NCBI GenBank assembly: GCA_964488865.1 | Contig: CAZAWR010000004.1 | Span: 62,001-126,000, forward strand | DNA: 64,000 bases | Reading direction: 5' to 3' | From: MWCO01 sp964488865 | GTDB lineage: Bacteria; Myxococcota_A; Polyangia; Polyangiales; Polyangiaceae | Position numbers and translations under genes: made by a program | Shown here: positions 62,491 to 64,000 of the stretch, piece after piece | How positions within the stretch are numbered: position 1 is the first letter of the stretch | How the letters are laid out: each line of letters starts with the position of its first letter | The notes under the pieces: model-generated | Seen by the model: only the letters and a program-made list of their open reading frames with translations | Database searches by the model: none | Told to the model about the DNA's origin: nothing

Positions 62491-63753
62491 CTACCTCCCT
62501 CCTCCGAGCTGCATGGCGCGAGCCGCCGCAGCGGTGGCGTCTTGAACCGTTCTCACGACATCCGCGGGCGCGCGCGCGCAGCCTACGGCCATCAAGCCAC
62601 CAGGGCGGTTGGACACAAGGAAGCCGTGCTCGTCCTTGGTGATCCCGCCGGGCAGGGTCACGTCGACGAGCTCAGGTACGAGACCCGTGGCGAGCACGAC
62701 GAGGTCGGCCTCGACACGCTTGTTCTTGCTGGTCCCCGCGATGTCCTCGGCTATGACGGTGAGGTCGCCGGTGTCGGGGTTCTCGAGGATCTGGCCGACC
62801 TTGCCCTTGTTGAAGGCAACGCCTTGGTCGGCTTGCACACGTGCGAGGAAGTCCTCGGCAGTGCCCGCGACACGCAGGTCGATGTAGAAGATCTCGACCT
62901 TCGAGTCGGGGTAGGCCTCGCGCACGTAGCACGCGTGCTTGAGGGAAGCCGTGCAGCACACCGTCGAACAGTAAGGGAGGTGATCCTCGTCGCGCGAACC
63001 GGCGCACTGCACGAAAACCACACGCTTGGCTTCCTTGCCATCGGAAGGTCGGAGCAGCTTGCCCTTGTTTGGGCCGTCGAGCGCGGCGAGGCGCTCGAAC
63101 ATGACGTTGGTCACGACATTCTTGTACTTGCCGAAGCCGAGGTTCTGAATGCGCGCGGCATCGTAGGGCTTCCAACCGGTCGCCCACACGACACACGAGG
63201 CATCGAAGGAAAGATCTTGCGGCTGCATGTCGAGCTCGATCGCGTCGAACTTGCAAGCGGGCAGACACTTGCCGCACTCGGCGCCCGGGCACACCTTGGG
63301 GTCGATCGCGAAACGCATCGGGAAGGCAAGCTTGGTCGGAAGGTAGATGGCCTTGGTCTTCGCGAGGCCGTAGTTGAAGTCGTCGTCGCGCTCGATGGGG
63401 CAAGGTTCGACGCAATCACCGCAGGCGGTGCAGCGGTCGTTGACCCTTCGAGGGTCGACGTGGACGGTGGCGCGGAAGTCGCCAGGCTTGCCGTCGACCT
63501 TGGTGACATGGGCGCCGGTGAGGACCTGGATGCGAGGGTTGTTCTTGATGCGGCGGTAGTTGATCTCCAGACCGCAAACGGGTGGGCACAGCTTGGGAAA
63601 GTAGCGATGCATGCCGGCGACGCGTCCACCCAGCGATGGGGTCGCCTCCACGATAACCGCGCGCTGCCCGGCCTCGGCGGCTTCCAGGGCGGCACTCATG
63701 CCGCCGATGCCGCCGCCGACCACCAGGACGCACTTGTCATTGTCTGCGCTCAT
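62491..63753 (-). CDS. qmoA: QmoA, HdrA-like flavoprotein
   Basis: This 420-residue protein has VVGGGIGGMSAALEAAEAGQRAVIVEATPSLGGR as the FAD site, YFPKLCPPVCGLEINYRRI, the ferredoxin-like CTACGDCVEPCP and CPGAECGKCLPACKF, and VQCAGSRDEDHLPYCSTVCC. Size and motifs fit QmoA of sulfate reducers. Gene order qmoA-qmoB is usual, but the next gene in line is dsrA, not qmoC. Confidence 0.93.
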   Translation of the reverse strand: MSADNDKCVLVVGGGIGGMSAALEAAEAGQRAVIVEATPSLGGRVAGMHRYFPKLCPPVCGLEINYRRIKNNPRIQVLTGAHVTKVDGKPGDFRATVHVDPRRVNDRCTACGDCVEPCPIERDDDFNYGLAKTKAIYLPTKLAFPMRFAIDPKVCPGAECGKCLPACKFDAIELDMQPQDLSFDASCVVWATGWKPYDAARIQNLGFGKYKNVVTNVMFERLAALDGPNKGKLLRPSDGKEAKRVVFVQCAGSRDEDHLPYCSTVCCTASLKHACYVREAYPDSKVEIFYIDLRVAGTAEDFLARVQADQGVAFNKGKVGQILENPDTGDLTVIAEDIAGTSKNKRVEADLVVLATGLVPELVDVTLPGGITKDEHGFLVSNRPGGLMAVGCARAPADVVRTVQDATAAAARAMQLGGGR

Positions 63754-63807
63754 GGGAGTCCTTCCTTGTGGGTCGTCGATGTCGTCAAACTCAACGCGAG
63801 GTCCTCA

Positions 63808-64000
63808 TCACTCGACGCGCAGGACCTTCTTCTTGGCTTCTTCGTAGTTGGGATTCATCTTCACGGTACGCTCGTGGAACATGGCAAAGCGAAGCCAGCG
63901 GTACGCGAAAAGCAACAAGGCATCGTCGTCCTCGCGGATGGCCTCGATCGCTTCGGGCTCGATGTCGAACTTCTTCAAGAACGTGCTCTCGAAGACGAAC
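63808..64000 (-). CDS. C-terminal end of an unidentified gene upstream of qmoA
   Basis: Only the last 63 codons are present; the gene runs off the right edge. The segment is helical and charged (FDIEPEAIEAIREDDDALLL, then YRWLRFAMFHERTVKMNPNYEEAKKKVLRVE) and ends 54 bases before qmoA on the same strand, so it is probably in the same operon. Its position suggests a sulfate-activation gene, but I do not recognise the sequence as AprA, AprB, Sat or QmoC. No function is assigned. Confidence 0.75.
   Translation of the reverse strand, partial: FVFESTFLKKFDIEPEAIEAIREDDDALLLFAYRWLRFAMFHERTVKMNPNYEEAKKKVLRVE

Overview
The window is high-GC, densely packed DNA that looks like a chromosome segment of a Myxococcota (myxobacterium-like) bacterium. 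The left two thirds carries typical gene types of that group: a Ser/Thr kinase with an HRDxxPxN catalytic loop, a membrane-anchored pseudokinase, an FHA/sigma-54 activator, an AgmX/PglI-type C-terminal domain, Cys-rich and DxDxDG-rich lipoproteins, and many lipoproteins of unknown role. The taxonomic call is an inference from gene content; no rRNA or other phylogenetic marker is present.

Layout. 1-2.4 kb: fadI and the start of fadJ (fatty acid beta-oxidation). 2.6-7.2 kb: exported and lipoproteins, including an esterase. 7.2-10.8 kb: glmS and small neighbours. 10.9-13.4 kb: TPR protein plus Ser/Thr kinase. 13.5-18.4 kb: nitroreductase, DCC-family protein, TerB-like protein, a PadR-ChrA chromate-efflux operon with a clear operator palindrome, and an AgmX-type lipoprotein. 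18.6-28.8 kb: FHA/sigma-54 activator, pseudokinase, and an exported TldD/TldE-like pair. 28.8-36 kb: metal-binding lipoproteins, a phosphoesterase, two tRNA-Ser genes, a DsbA-like lipoprotein, a DEDDh exonuclease and a CopA copper pump. 36-42.7 kb: DHH-type phosphoesterase, rRNA/tRNA methyltransferase, acyl-CoA ligase, DUF2085 protein and family-4 uracil-DNA glycosylase. Three copies of a structured, MITE-like element of 164-171 bp bounded by CTAG sit at 20.2, 28.8 and 31.9 kb.

42.8-64 kb is the notable part: about 21 kb, all on the minus strand, encoding dissimilatory sulfite reduction. In transcription order it reads qmoA-qmoB, dsrA-dsrB-dsrD-dsrN, dsrL-dsrC, an RsbRD-like gene, dsrM-K-J-O-P, a CoA-disulfide/polysulfide reductase with a rhodanese domain, the siroheme genes (precorrin-2 dehydrogenase and uroporphyrinogen-III methyltransferase), three small unknown genes and an Rrf2 regulator with an Fe-S-type Cys triad. 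QmoAB would pass electrons between quinone and APS reductase, DsrAB with DsrC reduces sulfite, DsrMKJOP links DsrC trisulfide to the quinone pool, DsrL may link NAD(P)H to the pathway, DsrN and the two siroheme genes make the siroamide cofactor, and DsrD marks the reductive direction. Sat, AprBA and QmoC are not in the window; an unidentified gene runs off the right edge upstream of qmoA. A complete, compact Dsr island with both dsrD and dsrL in a myxobacterium-like chromosome is the main discovery candidate.
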